Assembly: GCA_963674475.2 (NCBI GenBank)
Contig: CAXXFQ010000019.1
Location: 620,001-684,000 of the forward strand
Reading direction: 5' to 3'
Length of the DNA: 64,000 bases
Origin: CAXXFQ01 sp963674475
GTDB lineage: Bacteria > Planctomycetota > Planctomycetia > Pirellulales > Thermoguttaceae
The first letter of the stretch is position 1, and every line of letters begins with the position of its first letter. Position numbers and translations under genes: made by a program. Under the pieces are notes generated by a model that saw only the letters and a program-made list of their open reading frames with translations, was not told where the DNA came from and searched no databases. This document shows positions 52,013 to 61,783 of this stretch, piece after piece.

Positions 52013-53299
52013 ATGAGTATCATCACCGGCGTTTGGGCCAGAGAAATTCTGGATTCGCGCGGCAATCCCACCGTTGAGGTCGAAGTCATCCTGGAATCCG
52101 GCGACATGGGCCGCGCCGCCGTGCCCTCGGGCGCATCCACCGGCTCCCGCGAGGCCCTGGAGCTGCGCGACAAGGAAGAGCGCTACGGCGGCAAGGGCGT
52201 GCTCACCGCCGTGGAGAACGTGCGCGGCGAGATCGCCGGGGAAGTCATCGGCATGGACGCCCTGCGCCAGGTCACCCTGGACAATGCGCTCATCGACCTG
52301 GACGGCACCGAGAACAAGGACCGGCTGGGGGCCAACGCCATCCTGGGCGTGTCCATGGCGACGGCCCGCGCCGCTGCCCGCTACCTCGGCCTGCCCCTGT
52401 TCCAGTACCTGGGCGGCGTCAACGGCAAGATCCTGCCCGTGCCCCTGATGAACATCATCAACGGCGGCGAGCACGCGCCCAACAACCTGGACATCCAGGA
52501 ATTCATGATCATGCCCGTGGGCGCGGAGACCTTTGCCGAGGCCCTGCGCATGGGCGCGGAGACCTTCCACAAGCTGAAGTCCATCCTGGCCAAGGACGGC
52601 CACGTCACAAGCGTGGGCGACGAGGGCGGGTTCGCGCCCAACCTCAAGTCCCATGCCGAGGCGTTCCAGTACATCATCCGCGCCATCGAGGAGGCGGGCT
52701 ACGAGCCTGGCCGCGAAATCTGCATGGCCATCGACGCCGCCGCGAGCGAGTTCTACAAGGACGGCAAGTACGTGCTGGCGGGCGAGGGCAAGACCCTGAC
52801 CTCCGCCGAGCTGATCGACTTCTACGAGGACCTGGCCTCCCGGTTCCCGCTCGTGTCCATCGAGGACGGGCTGGCCGAGGGCGACTGGGACGGCTTCGCG
52901 CTCCAGACCGAGCGCATGGGCGAGACCATCCAGTTGGTGGGCGACGACCTGTTCGTGACCAACCCGGACATCCTGGCCGACGGCATCGACAAGGGCGTGT
53001 GCAACTCCATCCTGATCAAGCTCAACCAGATCGGCACGGTCTCCGAGACCCTGGACACCATCGAGCTGGCCAAGACCGCGGGCTACACCACCGTGATCTC
53101 CCACCGCTCGGGCGAGACCGGCGACCACTTCATCGCCGACCTGGCCGTGGCCGTGAACGCGGGCCAGATCAAGACCGGCTCCCTGTGCCGCTCCGACCGG
53201 CTGGAAAAGTACAACCAGCTCCTGCGCATCGAGGAAGACCTGGCCGACGACGGCCTGTACTACGGCCCGGTCCTGGCGGGCAGCTTCTTCGAGGACTAA
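52013..53299 (+). CDS. eno: Enolase
   Basis: A 428-residue glycolytic enzyme interconverting 2-phosphoglycerate and PEP. REILDSRGNPTVEVEV, PSGASTGSREALELRD and GANAILGVSMATARAAA mark the N-terminal domain; magnesium ligands are in AIDAAASEFY, SIEDGLAEGDWDGF and LVGDDLFVTN; catalytic lysines are in ILIKLNQIGT and SHRSGET. Length and order are normal. ATG 52013 has AAGGAG seven bases upstream. A terminator follows directly. Confidence 0.97.
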   Translation: MSIITGVWAREILDSRGNPTVEVEVILESGDMGRAAVPSGASTGSREALELRDKEERYGGKGVLTAVENVRGEIAGEVIGMDALRQVTLDNALIDLDGTENKDRLGANAILGVSMATARAAARYLGLPLFQYLGGVNGKILPVPLMNIINGGEHAPNNLDIQEFMIMPVGAETFAEALRMGAETFHKLKSILAKDGHVTSVGDEGGFAPNLKSHAEAFQYIIRAIEEAGYEPGREICMAIDAAASEFYKDGKYVLAGEGKTLTSAELIDFYEDLASRFPLVSIEDGLAEGDWDGFALQTERMGETIQLVGDDLFVTNPDILADGIDKGVCNSILIKLNQIGTVSETLDTIELAKTAGYTTVISHRSGETGDHFIADLAVAVNAGQIKTGSLCRSDRLEKYNQLLRIEEDLADDGLYYGPVLAGSFFED

Positions 53300-53307
53300 A
53301 ATCAACA

Positions 53308-53349
53308 ACGGCCGGGAGGGGACCCAGTCCCTTTCCGGCCGTCTTCTTT
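53308..53349 (+). terminator. Terminator after enolase
   Basis: ACGGCCGGGAGGGGAC (53308-53323) pairs, with one mismatch, with GTCCCTTTCCGGCCGT (53327-53342), followed by CTTCTTTC. Confidence 0.8.
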
Positions 53350-53390
53350 CCGTCTCTCCGGGCTGCCCCCGGACTCCCTTCACGCCGCCG

Positions 53391-54305
53391 TCACTCGCCG
53401 TATTTTGCGGTCCCCTTCGGGTTGAGGACCTTCCATTCCCTTGTCCTGGGATTGAAGAAGCCGCACTCGGTGTAGGCCTTTCGTATCAGGTTTTTCTTTC
53501 GCATCTTCTCAAGCCCCCTGACCAGCGCCCGGTATACCCGCTCGCCTTGCGGATGGCTGGCCGAAACGCAGAAATGGCGGGAGCCGGGCAGCCGAATCTT
53601 CAGGCCGGGGATGGGGATCAGGGTGTACCCGTACGCGGTCAGGCCCAGGTCCTTCGTGGGCTGGAACGGGGCCATGAGAAAGTCGGCCCGCTGCTCGGCC
53701 GTCATGCGGACCATGACCTCCCAGCTCGGTGCGTTGGAGAGCTGTTTCAACTGCAGGTCCGACATGATGTCCCAATCCGGGACCCATTGCCGGTTGCAGA
53801 CCCCGGACAGTTGCCGGAAGTCGGCCAGGGACGCTGCCACGAGCGCCTTCGCGTCATCCGAGGAGGTGTACAGCCCGGCCTCGAATTCCCCCTCGCGCAC
53901 CAGGGCCGGGGAGATGAGGACGGACTTGCCCAGCGTGGCCAGGTCCCGCCGCCACAGGGTATTGACCGCAGCCACGGTCGCGCCCGTCTTCAATTCGAGC
54001 AGGGAGCGCGCGTAGGACGGCACGGTCCGCAGCTTCAACTGTGTGGCGAACCCGCCCAGGGCGAGGGCCTGCTGGAACAGGACCACCTCGATGACGTCCC
54101 GCCTCGACATGGGGCCGGAGTAGTCGGTGATCGCCAGGGGATCCCTGCCTTGCAGGAAGGCTTTGTAGTCCTTCAGGACGTCGGGGGGGATGATCACCGT
54201 GACCAGATGGGCCGGGGCCGGAGTCGGCCACAGGAGAAGACCGGCCAGGAGAATGGCGGACGCCCATCGCGCCCACAGGGCTTGTCGTTCGTGCACGGGA
54301 AGCAT
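53391..54305 (-). CDS. Exported solute-binding-like protein
   Basis: A 304-residue protein with a signal peptide-like start (ASAILLAGLLLWPTPAPAHL) and a periplasmic-binding fold of uncertain subclass: VTVIIPPDVLKDYKAFLQGR, LELKTGATVAAVNTLWRRDL, then VMVRMTAEQRADFLMAPF and GSRHFCVSASHPQGERVYRA. It looks like the extracellular sensor-type members found as orphans in Desulfovibrio. ATG 54305 is preferred to GTG 54326 because it gives a normal signal peptide. No transporter neighbours. Ligand unknown. Confidence 0.65.
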   Translation of the reverse strand: MLPVHERQALWARWASAILLAGLLLWPTPAPAHLVTVIIPPDVLKDYKAFLQGRDPLAITDYSGPMSRRDVIEVVLFQQALALGGFATQLKLRTVPSYARSLLELKTGATVAAVNTLWRRDLATLGKSVLISPALVREGEFEAGLYTSSDDAKALVAASLADFRQLSGVCNRQWVPDWDIMSDLQLKQLSNAPSWEVMVRMTAEQRADFLMAPFQPTKDLGLTAYGYTLIPIPGLKIRLPGSRHFCVSASHPQGERVYRALVRGLEKMRKKNLIRKAYTECGFFNPRTREWKVLNPKGTAKYGE

Positions 54306-54446
54306 CCGGGATTGCGTTGTCCGCACGACGGGGTTGCCTGTGCGGATTGTATTTAAAAGATTGCCTGTTTTTCACTGGTCCTAGCCGTAAAAACCCTTCG
54401 CGGCAAGGGAGTAATGCGGTTTCCCCGCTGCCAGCGCCTGCCGCCG

Positions 54447-55208
54447 TCATGCTCCCTTCGGACTCTTCCAGAGCAGCAGCTCGATCTTGTAGTCCGTGCG
54501 CTCCACGTACACGTCTTCCCCGGTGCGGAACTTCTGCAGGTGCTCCTCCAGGAACGCCCGGTCCGGCGTGACCGAATAGGGGATCAGCGAGGCGGTGCAC
54601 GCCTTGATGCTCTCCTCCAGGGTCCGCTCCTCCACCCATTGGCCCTCCACCAGGCGGCTCTGGCAGGGGATTCCCTGTTGCTCCAGCCACTCCCGCATCT
54701 CCGGGCCGTTGTTGAATATCCGGGGCGAGACCCCGTACTTTCCGAAAACCGGGTTGAGCACGTCCGAGTCCATGACCCCGGCAAAGCCCATGAACACGGT
54801 CCAGCCGTGGGCGAAGCCGAGCAGCTTGCGCCGCGACTCCTCGCTCTCGATGGCCGGGGTCATGGAGCAGAAGACCACGTCAAAGGTCTCGTCGCTCTGA
54901 AAATCGTCCCAGGTCGAATGCACGTACTCGATGTTGCCGAGGCCCAGCTTTTCCGCGTCCTCCCTCAGAAAACGCAACATCTCGCCGGAGATGTCCACGG
55001 CCGTGACCCGCTCGGCCTCCCGGGCGAGGCGCAGGGTGTACATGCCGCTGCCGCTGCCCACGTCGAGCACGGTCCTGCCCCGGAAGTCCACGCCGCTCTC
55101 CCTGATCCGGGCGAGCATCCCGGCCTCGTAAGTGTCATCCCCCGGCTCGTACCGGGGAAAGGTCTCGGCCTTCCTGTCCCAAAATGATTCCTTTCCGCGT
55201 TCCTGCAT
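54447..55208 (-). CDS. Class I SAM-dependent methyltransferase
   Basis: A 253-residue enzyme. VLDVGSGSGMYTLRLARE is motif I, VTAVDISGEMLRFLREDAEK is motif II and FDVVFCSMTPAIESEESRRK is motif III; the C-terminal part is all-helical and binds the unknown substrate. It resembles the general Methyltransf_25/31 group. ATG 55208 is chosen because the upstream in-frame sequence is not protein-like; its neighbour on the other side is the divergent folD. Confidence 0.88.
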   Translation of the reverse strand: MQERGKESFWDRKAETFPRYEPGDDTYEAGMLARIRESGVDFRGRTVLDVGSGSGMYTLRLAREAERVTAVDISGEMLRFLREDAEKLGLGNIEYVHSTWDDFQSDETFDVVFCSMTPAIESEESRRKLLGFAHGWTVFMGFAGVMDSDVLNPVFGKYGVSPRIFNNGPEMREWLEQQGIPCQSRLVEGQWVEERTLEESIKACTASLIPYSVTPDRAFLEEHLQKFRTGEDVYVERTDYKIELLLWKSPKGA

Positions 55209-55470
55209 GACTCCCCGTCCGGTTCGGCCCCCGCGCCAGGCAGGGGATTGTGTTCGTTCCGGCAGAGTATCCCGGATTCCCTGCCAACTATCAACCATCA
55301 GTTATAAATCGGCCCCTACACCGTGTTGCGGCTTGCACATTCGCCCTTTTTTCTCTACGTACCTCCCAACGCCGCCGCGTTTTGCAGAGAATTTTTCCCA
55401 TCCGGGCCAGGTCCCGGACCGGCTCCCCCCCCCACACTCCCGGCGGCAACGGCGCACACGGAGGCACAGC

Positions 55471-56328
55471 ATGATTCTTCTCGACGGAAAGGCGACGGCC
55501 GCGACCATTCGGGCCGAGATCAGGGATGAGGTCAAGGAACTGGAGGCCAAGTACGGGCGCAAGCCCGGCCTGGCCGTGGTGCTGGTGGGCGAAGACCCGG
55601 CCAGCCAGGTTTACGTGCGCAACAAGGAGCGCGCCTGCGAAGACTGCGGCATCCGCTCCGTCCCGCACCGGCTGGAAAACGCCACCCAACTCGAACTCGA
55701 AGGTCTTATCCAGGAACTCAACCGCGACGTGAGCGTGGACGGCATCCTGGTCCAGCTGCCCCTGCCCAAGGGGTTGGACTCCCAGAAGATCCTCGATCTC
55801 ATCGACCCGGACAAGGACGTGGACGGCTTCCACCCGGTCAACGTGGGCAAGATGAGCCTCGGCCTGCCCGGCTTCAAGCCCTGCACCCCGGCGGGCGTCA
55901 TCAACCTGCTCAAGCGCTATGACCTCGACCCGGCCTGCAAAAAGGCCGTGGTCATCGGACGCTCCAATATCGTCGGCAAACCCCTGGCCATGATGCTCTC
56001 GCAAAGCGGCCCCTGCGCCAACGCCACCGTCACCCTCTGCCACTCCCGCACCGCCGACCTCAAGGCCGAATGCCTGGAAGCGGACTTCGTGTTCGCCGCC
56101 GTGGGCGTGCCCAACTTCGTCACCGCCGACATGGTCAAGGAAGGCGCGGTCGTGGTCGACGTGGGCATCAACCGCACCGACGAGGGGCTGGCCGGCGACT
56201 GCGACTTCGAAGGACTCAAGGACAAGGTCCACGCCATTACCCCGGTCCCCGGCGGCGTCGGCCCCATGACCATCGCCCAACTCATGGTCAACACCCTCGA
56301 AGCCTTCAAGCTCCACGTGGGCGCGTAG
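55471..56328 (+). CDS. folD: Bifunctional methylenetetrahydrofolate dehydrogenase/cyclohydrolase
   Basis: A 285-residue enzyme interconverting 5,10-methylene- and 10-formyl-tetrahydrofolate with NADP. The substrate side has ASQVYVRNKERACEDCGI with the catalytic lysine in RNKER and GILVQLPLPKG; the NADP-binding part shows VVIGRSNIVGKPLAMMLSQ, CHSRTADL and VDVGINR, and the family-typical HAITPVPGGVGPMTIAQLM. Length is normal. ATG 55471 follows GGAGG. Central in one-carbon metabolism of Desulfovibrio. Confidence 0.97.
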   Translation: MILLDGKATAATIRAEIRDEVKELEAKYGRKPGLAVVLVGEDPASQVYVRNKERACEDCGIRSVPHRLENATQLELEGLIQELNRDVSVDGILVQLPLPKGLDSQKILDLIDPDKDVDGFHPVNVGKMSLGLPGFKPCTPAGVINLLKRYDLDPACKKAVVIGRSNIVGKPLAMMLSQSGPCANATVTLCHSRTADLKAECLEADFVFAAVGVPNFVTADMVKEGAVVVDVGINRTDEGLAGDCDFEGLKDKVHAITPVPGGVGPMTIAQLMVNTLEAFKLHVGA

Positions 56329-56540
56329 TTCACGAGGCGAATCTAAGACGAATCAAGGGCGGGCGCATCATGCGTCCGCCCTTTTTCGTGTGGAAGGGAA
56401 GAATGCCTCCGGCGGCGCTTGCCAGCGGGGCCTTAAGGCCGAGGGCCTTAAGAATCCCATTGCCGCTTCGCGGGGGCGTTGCGCGGGAGTACGTGCCATG
56501 CAGCGACGTTCGGACAAACGCCGCTGCCGTGCCGGGTAAC

Positions 56541-56616
56541 GGTTTGGGCGAGGGGAAACGGGCCGAGTACGTGCCGCTTCACCAAACAACGCCAGCCGTT
56601 TCCCCTCGCCCAAACC
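56541..56616. repeat. 21-bp perfect inverted repeat
   Basis: The left arm (56541-56561, starting GGTTTGGGCGAGGGGAAACG) and the right arm (56596-56616, starting CCGTTTCCCCTCGCCCAAAC) are exact reverse complements, with a 34-base loop. It has no T-run after it, so a terminator is unlikely. Confidence 0.8.
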
Positions 56617-56711
56617 GAAGGGGTTTTGGGGAAGAAAAGAAGGAAATTGAAAAAGTATCCTTTTTTTCGAGCTTCACCCGTCCTCTCCCCCTTGGGCACT
56701 GTCCGCTAAGA

Positions 56712-56759
56712 TTTGGCCGGAGCAAGCCCGTCCCGAAGGGCGGGCTTGCTCCGGCCAAA
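56712..56759. repeat. 19-bp perfect inverted repeat with pairing loop
   Basis: TTTGGCCGGAGCAAGCCCG (56712-56730) pairs exactly with CGGGCTTGCTCCGGCCAAA (56741-56759); the ten-base loop itself can form CCC/GGG around GAA. Very stable; it may be a REP element end or a structured RNA. Confidence 0.8.
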
Positions 56760-56977
56760 GATTTGCGGACGCCGGACTGCCTCGCCCCGCCAATCCGACC
56801 GCCAGCACGCACTCCCCATCCTTCCCCGCACAGACGCGCGCATGCGCCTATGGGGGTCCAGGGGGCTTCGCTCCCTGGCAGGACCAGGACAGCGTCCTGG
56901 TCTCCCCGAAGGGGCCGCCGGAGGCATCCTTCTGCACACGCTTGCCATCGTTACGGATCGGGGGTAGGTCCGCCGTC

Positions 56978-57961
56978 ATGTCGATGCTCACTCCCGCCCG
57001 TTTCCGGCTTCTGGTCCAGACCTCGTTCACGCTTTTCTGCCTGTACGTGGGGTTTCGTTTCACGGCGTTCCTGGCCTGGGCCTTGGGCCGGTCCGAGGTG
57101 TACGTTCCCCGGCCCGGCGCGGTGGAGGGGTTCCTGCCCATCAGCGCGCTGCTCGGGCTTCGCCAGTTGGCGGCCACCGGGTTGTGGGACGCGGTGCATC
57201 CCGCCGGGCTGACCATCCTGCTGGCCGTGCTGGTCATGGCCCTGGTGTTCCGCAAGGGGTTTTGCGGTTACGTCTGTCCGGTGGGCTTTCTCTCCTCGCT
57301 GCTGGAGCGGGCTGGGCGCAGGATCGGGCTGGCCAAGGTCCCGCCGCGCAGGGTGGATCTGGCCCTGACCGGGCTGAAGTACCTGGGACTGGGCTTTTTC
57401 GTATTCACCACGTTTTTCGCCATGGATTTGCGGTCGGTGCAGTTCTTTCTGGACGCGCCCTACAACCGGGTGTCCGACGCCCGGATGCTCGCCTTTTTCA
57501 CGGACCCGTCCGCGCTCTTGCTGGCCGTCCTGGGGGCGCTGGGCGTGCTCACTTTGGCGGTGCGCAACTTCTGGTGCCGCTACCTGTGCCCCTACGGCGC
57601 GCTGCTCGGGCTGTTCTCCTGGTTCAGCCCGGTGGCCGTGGTCCGGGACCGGGATGCCTGCATCGGCTGCGGCAAGTGCACGCGCGGCTGCCCGGCCGGA
57701 ATCCCGGTGGAGGAGCGGGCGGCCGTGCGTTCGCCCGAGTGCATCGGGTGCGCGGAGTGCGTGGGCAACTGCCCGGTTCCGGGGTGTTTGTCCGTGAGGG
57801 GACCGGGCGGGTTCCGGTTGCCCTGGTACGTGATCGGCGTCGGCTCGGTGGCCTTGCTGCTGCTGTTCTGGGCCTTGGCCAAGAGCACGGGCCACTGGGA
57901 CCCGGACCTGCCGCCCGCCATGCTCAAGCGGGTCTATTCCATGATCCTGTCCGGGGCGTAA
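56978..57961 (+). CDS. NapH/YccM-type polyferredoxin membrane protein
   Basis: A 327-residue membrane protein with five or so helices and two ferredoxin-like clusters. Membrane-linked CGYVCPVGF and CRYLCPYGALLGLFSW motifs (CxxxCP) lie between helices, and two 4Fe-4S patterns CIGCGKCTRGCP and CIGCAECVGNCP follow before the last helix. It is a quinol-to-ferredoxin-type electron-transfer subunit as in NapH or MauN, with unknown partner. ATG 56978 follows GGGTAGG. The antiporter gene lies 94 bases downstream. Confidence 0.88.
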   Translation: MSMLTPARFRLLVQTSFTLFCLYVGFRFTAFLAWALGRSEVYVPRPGAVEGFLPISALLGLRQLAATGLWDAVHPAGLTILLAVLVMALVFRKGFCGYVCPVGFLSSLLERAGRRIGLAKVPPRRVDLALTGLKYLGLGFFVFTTFFAMDLRSVQFFLDAPYNRVSDARMLAFFTDPSALLLAVLGALGVLTLAVRNFWCRYLCPYGALLGLFSWFSPVAVVRDRDACIGCGKCTRGCPAGIPVEERAAVRSPECIGCAECVGNCPVPGCLSVRGPGGFRLPWYVIGVGSVALLLLFWALAKSTGHWDPDLPPAMLKRVYSMILSGA

Positions 57962-58055
57962 CTCCGGAAGATTCGACCGATATTGCTTGAATCCCGCTTC
58001 GAGACTTGCCATTATTACGAGCATTGAACCTGACTTCACGGAGCGGTAGACAATC

Positions 58056-60032
58056 ATGGGCATAGCGGCGGACATCGTTCTTCTGGTGGTGGCCGGACTG
58101 GTTTTCGGCATGGCGGCGCACCGGCTGAAGCAACCCCCGATCATCGGATACATCGTGGCGGGCGTGGTGCTCGGCCCGTTCACCGGCGGCCTCACGGTCT
58201 CCTCGGTCCACGAGATCGAGAAGCTGGCCGAGATCGGCGTGGCCCTGCTCCTGTTCGGCATCGGCCTGGAATTTTCCCTGGACGACCTCAAGCCCGTGCG
58301 CAAGATCGCGCTCATCGGCACGCCCATCCAGATCGGGCTGGTCATCGCGTTCGGCTGGCTGCTGGGCGGCTGGCTGGGCTGGGACTGGCAGGCGTCCCTG
58401 TGGCTCGGCTCGATCCTGTCCCTGTCCAGCACCATGGTCATCCTCAAGACCATGGAGAGCCAGGGCGTCATGGGCACGCTCTCCAGCCGGGTCATGATCG
58501 GCATGCTCATCGTGCAGGACATGGCCGTGGTGCCCATGCTCGTCATCCTGCCCGTGCTCGGCCACCTGCAATCGGGCGGCGCGCTCCTGGGCTGGGCCGC
58601 GCTCAAAGCCGCCCTGTTCCTGGCCGCCATGGTCCTGGTGGGCAAGCGCGGCTTCCCCTGGCTCATGCGGCGCGTGGCCCGGACCGACTCCCCGGAGCTG
58701 TTCCTGGTCTTTGTCAGCGGCCTGGCCCTGGGCGTGGGCTACGGCACCTGGCTTTTCGGCCTGTCCTTCGCCTTCGGCGCGTTCGTGGCGGGCATGGTCA
58801 TCAGCGAGTCGGACTACAGCCACCACGCCCTGACCAGCATCCTGCCCCTGCGCGACCTGTTCGGCCTGCTTTTCTTCGCCTCGGTGGGCATGCTCCTGGA
58901 CCCGAATTTCCTCATCCGAAACTGGCCCGTCGTGCTGGCGCTGACCGCAGTGGTGGCCGTGTTCAAGGGCGTGGTCTGCGGCGGCCTGGCCCGGCTCTTC
59001 GGCTATGTGAACATCGTGCCCCTGGCCGTGGGGCTGGTCATGTTCCAGGTGGGCGAGCTCTCCTTTCTCCTGGCCGAGGCGGGCCGCAAGACCGGCGCGC
59101 TCGACCAGGACCAGTTCGGCCTGATCCTATCCACGGCCATCGTCTCCATGATCCTCACCCCGCAGGCCTCCCGGCTGGCCGCTCCCGCCTACCGGGTCCT
59201 GGGCCGGTACTTCCGGAAGGAACCCGTCTACCCCGTGCACATGGACGACCACGCCGGACTGCGCGACCACGTCATCATCGTGGGCGGCGGCCTGGTCGGC
59301 CGTTTCCTGGCCAACGTCCTGACCTCCGTGGGCGTGCCCTTCGTGGTCATCGAAGTGGCCCACCGCCCCTTCGAGGCCCTCAAGGCGGACAACGTCCCGG
59401 TCATCTACGGCGACGCCACCCAGCGCATCGTCATGGAGGCCGCCCACCCGGAACGGGCCAAAATGGTGCTGATCGCCGCGCCTTCCTTCGTGGTCGTGCG
59501 CCAGGTCACGGAATACTGCCGCGAACTGGCCCCGGACCTCACCGTCATCGCCCGGGCCGTGGGCGAGGAGCAACTTCGCATCCTGCGCGAGCTCGGGGCC
59601 AGCCAGGTGGTCCAGCCCGCCCTGGAAACCGGCCTGGAATACGCGCGCAAGATGCTCCGCCTGCTCGGCATGCCGCCCCTGGCCGTGCAATGCTTCGCGG
59701 ACGCCGTCCAGAGCGGCGGCTACGCCCAGATCTGCCAGGGCGAGCAACCGCCCGAAGGCGCATTGCAGCAAATGGAGGCCATGCGGGCCATGGACGTGGC
59801 CTGGGTCGAGGTCCTGGAAGGCTCGCCCCTGGACGGCCAAAGTCCGGCCTCCCTCAACATCCGCAAGACCACCGGCGTGTCCGTGGTCGGCGTCATGCGC
59901 AACCGGATCATGCACCCCAATCCCGAACCGACCATGACCTTCAAATCCGGCGACACCCTCATGGTCATGGGCGGGCCGGAGGAGCGCAAGGTCTTCCGCG
60001 AACGGTTCGCCCAGCCCGAAAAAACGGCGTAG
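58056..60032 (+). CDS. CPA2-family cation:proton antiporter (KefB-like) with TrkA domains
   Basis: A 658-residue protein. The first ~380 residues are the twelve-helix Na+/H+ exchanger core (HRLKQPPIIGYIVAGVVLGP, LLLFGIGLEFSLDDL, SAVTIVLKTM-like LSSTMVILKTMES). Next is a TrkA-N Rossmann domain (HVIIVGGGLVGRFLANVLTS, VIYGDATQRIVMEAA) and a C-terminal TrkA-C domain (from about residue 570, AWVEVLEGSPLDGQSPASLN). It likely moves K+ or Na+ against H+ under control of NAD(H) or nucleotide binding; ion specificity is uncertain. GGAG precedes ATG 58056. Confidence 0.93.
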   Translation: MGIAADIVLLVVAGLVFGMAAHRLKQPPIIGYIVAGVVLGPFTGGLTVSSVHEIEKLAEIGVALLLFGIGLEFSLDDLKPVRKIALIGTPIQIGLVIAFGWLLGGWLGWDWQASLWLGSILSLSSTMVILKTMESQGVMGTLSSRVMIGMLIVQDMAVVPMLVILPVLGHLQSGGALLGWAALKAALFLAAMVLVGKRGFPWLMRRVARTDSPELFLVFVSGLALGVGYGTWLFGLSFAFGAFVAGMVISESDYSHHALTSILPLRDLFGLLFFASVGMLLDPNFLIRNWPVVLALTAVVAVFKGVVCGGLARLFGYVNIVPLAVGLVMFQVGELSFLLAEAGRKTGALDQDQFGLILSTAIVSMILTPQASRLAAPAYRVLGRYFRKEPVYPVHMDDHAGLRDHVIIVGGGLVGRFLANVLTSVGVPFVVIEVAHRPFEALKADNVPVIYGDATQRIVMEAAHPERAKMVLIAAPSFVVVRQVTEYCRELAPDLTVIARAVGEEQLRILRELGASQVVQPALETGLEYARKMLRLLGMPPLAVQCFADAVQSGGYAQICQGEQPPEGALQQMEAMRAMDVAWVEVLEGSPLDGQSPASLNIRKTTGVSVVGVMRNRIMHPNPEPTMTFKSGDTLMVMGGPEERKVFRERFAQPEKTA

Positions 60033-60130
60033 GCAGGCATCCGGCGGCAAGAGGCTGCCGGTCAGGGGAGGCCGGGAAGACCGGCCCGCTCATATGGAGT
60101 ATGAAAACCGCGGTTGCCGGAAGGTTCCGG

Positions 60131-61783
60131 CTACAGCGCCGCGTTGGTTCCGCTCAGGGGCATGGGGTGGTGCATCCTCTGGTCCAACATGCCCCTGGCC
60201 GCCGCAAGCACAGATTCGTGGCTTGCGTAATAGGCGTCCGGGGAAAGGTATTTGCCCATGCCCAGCTGTTGCAGCCTCTCACGCTGTTCGCCCCGGACCG
60301 CGAGCAGGACCGTGACGTCGGCGGACTGCAATTTCTCTACGGTTTCACCCAGGGCGAACACCGCCGAGAGGTCCATGAACGGCACGTCGAGGCAATTGAC
60401 CACCACGACCTGCGTTCCCAGCATGGCGGAGAATTTGTCCTGCATGTTGGCCGTGGTGCCGAAGAAGAACGGGCCGCGAATGGTCACCACCTGAATGCGG
60501 TATTCGGTTTCCCGCTGGATTTCGTCCTCCACTTTCCGGGTGACCAGATTGCCCTCCACTTCCTGGATGCTCACGCTGCATTGCTTGGCCGTTCGCACGG
60601 CGACCATCACGGCGGCCAGCGTCACCCCGACGCCCACGGCCACGATGAGATCCACAAAGACCGTCACCCCGAAAACCACGACCATGACCAGGAAGTCGGC
60701 GCGGGGCGCCCGCCTGACCAGGGAGAGGAGACGGTAATCGATGATGTCCACGCCCACCTTGACCAGGATTCCGGCGAGCACCGCCATGGGGATGTGGGAC
60801 GCCAGCGGGCCGAGGCAGACGAGTACCGCCAGGAGCAGCAGGGCATGCACGGCCCCCGAGACCCTGGTGGTTCCCCCGGCCTTGATGTTGACCACCGTAC
60901 GCATGGTGGCCCCGGCTCCGGGCAGGCCGCCCAGGAGGGCGGCCATCATGTTGCCGACGCCCTGTCCCACGAGTTCGCGGTTCGAGTTGTGTTTCTTCCG
61001 GGTAAGGGAATCGGCGACGACGGACGTCAGGAGCGAATCGATGCATCCGAGAACGGCCAACGCCAGCCCCAGCCCGAAAATCCGTCCGATCTGGGAATAA
61101 TCGAAAGAGGGAATCACCAGGCTCGGCAGGGCGGAAGGAATGGCGCCTATGGTCGTCACCTGCCAATGTCCTGCCCAGGCGATGGATGTTCCCAGGACAA
61201 GGGCGATGAGCGGGGACGGGACCACCCGCGATATCCTCGCCGGAACGAGAAAGACGATGGCCATGGTGATCAGCCCCAAGGTCAGGGCCTGCCAATGGGA
61301 CGCCTCCAGGGCGGCTCCCAGCCCCAGGATCGCGGCCATGGGCGAGTTGACCGACGGCAATCCGAGCAGGGGCTGCAATTGCAGCAGGATGATGATGACG
61401 CCGATGCCGTTCATGAAGCCGGAGACGACCGGATAGGGAATGAACCGCACGAACACGCCCAGCCTGGCCACGCCGAGCGCGATTTGCAGCGCGCCCGCAA
61501 GCAGGAAGACGGCCGCCACGGCCTGCGGATTCCCGGGAAAGGCGAGGATGACGGAGGCCGCCACGATCGTCATGGGACCCGTGGGGCCAGAAATCTGCGT
61601 TTTGGTCCCGCCGAACAGGGTTGCGAACAGTCCCAGGGCGATCGCCCCGTAGAGACCCACGGCGGCCCCCGCCCCCGAAGCCACCCCGAAAGCCAGGGCG
61701 AGGGGGAGTGCGACGATTCCGGCGGTCACCCCGCCGCAGACGTCGCCCCGGAGGTTTTTGGTATTGTAACCCGCTATATTCAC
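60131..61783 (-). CDS. SulP-family anion transporter with STAS domain
   Basis: About 550 residues. The membrane core has LRGDVCGGVTAGIVALPLAL, GLYGAIALGLFATLFGGTKT, ISGPTGPMTIVAAS and the VVSGFMNGIGVIIILLQLQP region, i.e. 10-14 helices of the SLC26/SulP fold; the C-terminal cytosolic STAS domain starts near YRIQVVTIRGPFFFGTTANM and ends QQLGMGKYLSPDAYYASHES. Transported anion (sulfate, bicarbonate or others) is not settled; sulfate would be attractive in a sulfate reducer, but SulP bicarbonate transport is as common. I choose GTG 61783 because GAGGAA sits 8 bases upstream; GTG 61807 has none. Confidence 0.9.
   Translation of the reverse strand: MNIAGYNTKNLRGDVCGGVTAGIVALPLALAFGVASGAGAAVGLYGAIALGLFATLFGGTKTQISGPTGPMTIVAASVILAFPGNPQAVAAVFLLAGALQIALGVARLGVFVRFIPYPVVSGFMNGIGVIIILLQLQPLLGLPSVNSPMAAILGLGAALEASHWQALTLGLITMAIVFLVPARISRVVPSPLIALVLGTSIAWAGHWQVTTIGAIPSALPSLVIPSFDYSQIGRIFGLGLALAVLGCIDSLLTSVVADSLTRKKHNSNRELVGQGVGNMMAALLGGLPGAGATMRTVVNIKAGGTTRVSGAVHALLLLAVLVCLGPLASHIPMAVLAGILVKVGVDIIDYRLLSLVRRAPRADFLVMVVVFGVTVFVDLIVAVGVGVTLAAVMVAVRTAKQCSVSIQEVEGNLVTRKVEDEIQRETEYRIQVVTIRGPFFFGTTANMQDKFSAMLGTQVVVVNCLDVPFMDLSAVFALGETVEKLQSADVTVLLAVRGEQRERLQQLGMGKYLSPDAYYASHESVLAAARGMLDQRMHHPMPLSGTNAAL

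Larger units (their letters stand above)
56329..56977. repeat. REP-rich spacer with two large inverted repeats
   Basis: 650 bases of repeat-like DNA without a gene. It includes ATGCCTCCGGCGGC-type motifs near 56403 and, inverted, GCCGCCGGAGGCAT near 56919, a palindromic GGCCTTAAGGCC near 56430, direct copies of GAGTACGTGCC at 56487 and 56565, and two big hairpins listed separately. Such elements are widespread in Desulfovibrio intergenic regions. Confidence 0.65.
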
